The notes beneath the pieces were generated by a model. That model did no database searches, was not told the origin of the DNA, and was given only the letters and a program-made list of their open reading frames with translations. Shown in pieces: positions 61,219-64,000 of a stretch of DNA of 64,000 nucleotides; within the stretch, counting starts at the first letter, position 1; the number at the start of each line of letters is the position of its first letter. The DNA lies in the NCBI RefSeq assembly GCF_000613125.1, contig NZ_HG964497.1, positions 1,374,011-1,438,010 of the forward strand, given 5' to 3'. This stretch comes from Bacillus sp. EB01 (GTDB lineage Bacteria; Bacillota; Bacilli; Bacillales; Cytobacillaceae). The position numbers and the translations under genes were made by a program.

Positions 61219-64000
61219 TTATACCCCTATCTCAATTCCCCGTAATGCTTTTTCTTCTTGTGCTTGTTCTGCGAATTCACCGTCTTGGTCGTGTTCGAGG
61301 ACATATTCTAAGTCATCTCGAGCTTCCTGTTCCCGGCCTGCTAATGCGAGGAAGCATGCCCGGCGGTAGCGGGCCATTAGGTTATCCGGGTCAAGTTCCA
61401 CCGCTCGCTCTGCCGATTCCAACGCGGCATCCACTTTCCCCAGCCTTTCATAGGCATTGCCCAACTCAACATAAAGTGCCACGTCAAACGGGTGGTACTG
61501 AATCCCTTCTTCAAGGATTTCAACTGCCTTGCTGTTCCTGCCTTTTTGGCCGTACAGCACACCGAGTGTATAAAACGCCTCACCACGGACAGCATACGGG
61601 TCTTCTTCAATTGCCTCATGCAGCAGCCGCCCGGCTTTTGTCCCATTTTCCAGTTGAAACTCGGCAAACCCGATCAGCTTTTTAAAATGAGGGCTATTCT
61701 CTGTGTCCTCCAGGCAGCGCTCAAATAACCTCCGTGCCTCAATTAAATCTTCTTCCTTCGCTGCGCCGTTTTCCTCATAGTTCAGGATAAGAAGCCCAAG
61801 CTGCTCACCGACTTCAGAATCCCAGCCATTCTTGTCCAAGTAATTCCGCAATACCTTCTTCGCGCCCGGGATATCTAGTATTCCCTCATGGAATTCAGCC
61901 AGCTTCAACACTGCCAATACATTTTCAGAGTCAAGCTTCGCCGCTGTGGTATACAAATCAATTACAAGGCCAATCATCATGAACATCTTCGACTTGCTCT
62001 TGATTGACCTAAACAAGCGACCAACCGCAAACCGGCCTCCTGAACCATTTCCTTCCTCCCAGTCAACGCTTGAATAATAGTCTCCAAACGCCTCTGCGGC
62101 CTTCGCAAAGATTGCACTCTTCGTTTCATTATCGACATTCAACGCCTTCAGGAACTCTGGCGCCTTCATCCACTTTCCTGACCCGACATACATCGAAACC
62201 AATGTCTCATAAAGTTCGTCCTCGCCGCCAAACTCCTCAAGCAGCTCTTTTAGAAGAACCCCTGCTTCCTTCCAGGCCCCGCGCTTCATCGCAAGCTTAG
62301 CCCGGTGATGCCGCAATTCCGGCCTCTCCTCACCAGCCGCCACCACAGCAGCTTCAGCCGCAGCCTCCAAATACTCTGCCTCTTTTTCAAAATCACCAAG
62401 TGCACCCCTTACATATGCAAGGCTATCCAACCGCCAGACCTCATCAATATCGGCACGCTCTTCCAATCCCTTCAAGGTATCAGCAAGCTTCCTCAAATCC
62501 CCTGCATCCAGCAATGAACTCAATCGCTCGACATTAACCCGTTCCGGCGCAATCCCAAGGAGCTTCAGCAGCCAGGAAGCCTCCAGCTCTGAATCTCCTT
62601 CCATCGCCGCTAGCTCAGCAAGCCTCGATAAAGCACCATCCACCTCCGGATCGAGCCTGAGCGCAGTCTCCAAAGCTTCCCTTGCCAGCCCGGGCTGTCC
62701 GCACTTAACATATGTTTCACCGAGACGGAACCACGGGAACGAGTCCTCCTTCAGCGAAATTGCCTTTTCGTAATACGAAACCGCCACAGGATACATATCC
62801 CCATATTCATAGAGAGCCCCTAAATAAACTAGATAGAGCGCATCTTCCGGAAACGCCTCCACCTTCTCCTCTAAAAATTCGATCCCGCGAGGCAAACAAG
62901 GTGTTCCGACGACAATATCCACATACATATCAAGAGCATCTGAAAGATTTCCATAAATATAGGAAAATCCAGCTTCAAACAACCCCAATGCTTTTTCAAG
63001 CAGATCCGTATCCTGTTTGTCGGTTGCCCAGCGAGCCATCATCCGGCCGCCATTGATCAAATACTCGCTATCCTCCGCAAATCGTTCCCGGCACCCCGCT
63101 AAATATTCAACCGCCGCATCCACCTCGCCACGGGCGGCTAGCACGTCCGCATGTCCAATAAACGCATACCGCTCATCAGGGAACCTCTCCATACAGTCCG
63201 CATAAACCGTCTCTGCCTTGTCCAGCTCTTCCCGGCCGGCGTAAAAATCCCCGAGCCTCACATACAGCTCAGGAGAATCCGCTTCCTGAGCCCCTCGAAC
63301 AAGCACAGCTTCCACCGCATCCAAATCAGCAAGCTCATTCTCATAAACATCCGCTAGCGCCAAATAGCCGAACGGCAATTCTTTTTCAAGCCCGACAACT
63401 ACCCTGTATCCACGAACCGCCCTGGTAATCCTGCCCCGCTGCTCGTCAAGCTTCGCCCGTTTATACCAATAATACGCATTCCGCTTATCCTCTGCCAAAA
63501 GCCTACTCAGCAGTTCCTCCGCCTCCGTTACCCGGCCAGCCTCAGCGAGTATATCGGCATGATGCACAGAGGTGAACTGTTCGTCCCGCGAAACCTCCAT
63601 CGCAATCCCCGAAAACTCAAGCGCCAGCTCAGGTTGTTTCGAGTCCAGATAAGCGTGCGCCAAATACGTCCATGTATAATACTGGTCAGGGTCCATTTGA
63701 ACCGCATCCCGGAACAGTTGCATTGCTTTTCCATAATCATCCCTAAGCTGCGCAGCACGCCCGGCAAGATAGTGATAGAACGGACTCGATGATTTCTCCT
63801 TTACCCCGGCAAGCATTGCCTCCGCGCGAACCAACTCATCATGCTGAAAAAAGGCCTGGGCACTGTACAGCTTTACAAAATCACTTTCCGGCTGAGCTTC
63901 AGCCAGCCGTTCAATGCACTTTCTGACAAACGCCCAATCACCTTCCCCGGAAAACCGCTTAATCGCAAACATCTGTGCATAAAGCTGATGGCTGTTCTTT
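61219..64000 (-). CDS. TPR-repeat protein, 5' end beyond the window
   Basis: At least 927 codons of a protein built almost wholly of tetratricopeptide repeats, for example YTWTYLAHAYLDSKQPELAL, ELYVRLGDFYAGREELDKA, AYFIGHADVLAARGEVDAA-like and VALYVELGNAYERLGKVDAA. There is no catalytic domain, signal peptide or TM segment in the visible part. The first ATG in the window (63972) has no ribosome binding site, and the frame stays open to base 64000 (KNSHQLYAQ before it), so the real start is outside. TPR scaffolds mediate protein-protein contacts; the partner is unknown. Confidence 0.85.
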   Translation of the reverse strand, partial: KNSHQLYAQMFAIKRFSGEGDWAFVRKCIERLAEAQPESDFVKLYSAQAFFQHDELVRAEAMLAGVKEKSSSPFYHYLAGRAAQLRDDYGKAMQLFRDAVQMDPDQYYTWTYLAHAYLDSKQPELALEFSGIAMEVSRDEQFTSVHHADILAEAGRVTEAEELLSRLLAEDKRNAYYWYKRAKLDEQRGRITRAVRGYRVVVGLEKELPFGYLALADVYENELADLDAVEAVLVRGAQEADSPELYVRLGDFYAGREELDKAETVYADCMERFPDERYAFIGHADVLAARGEVDAAVEYLAGCRERFAEDSEYLINGGRMMARWATDKQDTDLLEKALGLFEAGFSYIYGNLSDALDMYVDIVVGTPCLPRGIEFLEEKVEAFPEDALYLVYLGALYEYGDMYPVAVSYYEKAISLKEDSFPWFRLGETYVKCGQPGLAREALETALRLDPEVDGALSRLAELAAMEGDSELEASWLLKLLGIAPERVNVERLSSLLDAGDLRKLADTLKGLEERADIDEVWRLDSLAYVRGALGDFEKEAEYLEAAAEAAVVAAGEERPELRHHRAKLAMKRGAWKEAGVLLKELLEEFGGEDELYETLVSMYVGSGKWMKAPEFLKALNVDNETKSAIFAKAAEAFGDYYSSVDWEEGNGSGGRFAVGRLFRSIKSKSKMFMMIGLVIDLYTTAAKLDSENVLAVLKLAEFHEGILDIPGAKKVLRNYLDKNGWDSEVGEQLGLLILNYEENGAAKEEDLIEARRLFERCLEDTENSPHFKKLIGFAEFQLENGTKAGRLLHEAIEEDPYAVRGEAFYTLGVLYGQKGRNSKAVEILEEGIQYHPFDVALYVELGNAYERLGKVDAALESAERAVELDPDNLMARYRRACFLALAGREQEARDDLEYVLEHDQDGEFAEQAQEEKALRGIEIGV

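Overview
The window looks like chromosome from a Bacillaceae member of the Mesobacillus/Cytobacillus/Bacillus type. The evidence is strong AGGAGG-type ribosome binding sites with TTG and GTG starts, a proline T-box in front of a pyrroline-5-carboxylate reductase, LPDTA cell-wall sorting signals, a LytR-CpsA-Psr protein, OpuA-type glycine-betaine transport, a CcpA-type cre site and sigma-B-like promoters. I saw no rRNA, tRNA, CRISPR array or prophage.

Layout. 0-3 kb: heme O synthase, then a REP-associated tyrosine transposase (RAYT) flanked by two inverted REP-like repeats, then a general stress protein. 3-5 kb: a polytopic membrane protein with a C-terminal HExxH domain paired with an Xre regulator. 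5-11 kb: Pro T-box and proC/proI, a membrane M28 peptidase divergent from a NarL-type two-component system across a palindrome. 11-16 kb: Lrp regulator and isochorismatase-like hydrolase (divergent), a repeat-rich LPDTA surface protein, an LCP protein and a 48-aa membrane protein. 16-19.5 kb: an unrecognised four-gene minus-strand operon (TerB-like, YkgJ-type, coiled-coil membrane protein, glycine-zipper protein). 19.7-30 kb: small unknown proteins, SH3b protein, glutaminase, aminotransferase, Bcr/CflA transporter, NAPE-PLD-like hydrolase, NERD protein, secreted M28 peptidase. 30-41.5 kb: ATP-grasp protein, large-subunit catalase, Hen1-Pnkp RNA-repair operon, PAS histidine kinase, short-chain dehydrogenase, phosphatidylserine synthase. 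41.6-48.8 kb: a 2,385-residue wall-anchored nuclease/5'-nucleotidase. 50-57.4 kb: a seven-gene LacI-controlled sugar operon that fits non-PTS ketohexose catabolism. 57.6-60.6 kb: a fused glycine-betaine ABC transporter. 61.2-64 kb: a TPR protein running off the window edge.

Several repeat families run through the window. The first is a ~58-bp REP-like element with a GGGGTCAGACCCC core: seven intergenic copies, two copies of the core inside a response-regulator gene, and a RAYT gene in the window. The second is a GACGGTTCTC/GAGAACCGTC family. The third is a pair of tandem arrays 7 kb apart that share a 52-bp period and CTAGACGAA/TTCGTCTAG arms. There is also a ~210-bp element between the proline T-box and proC. 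All function calls come from reading motifs; no database search was run.
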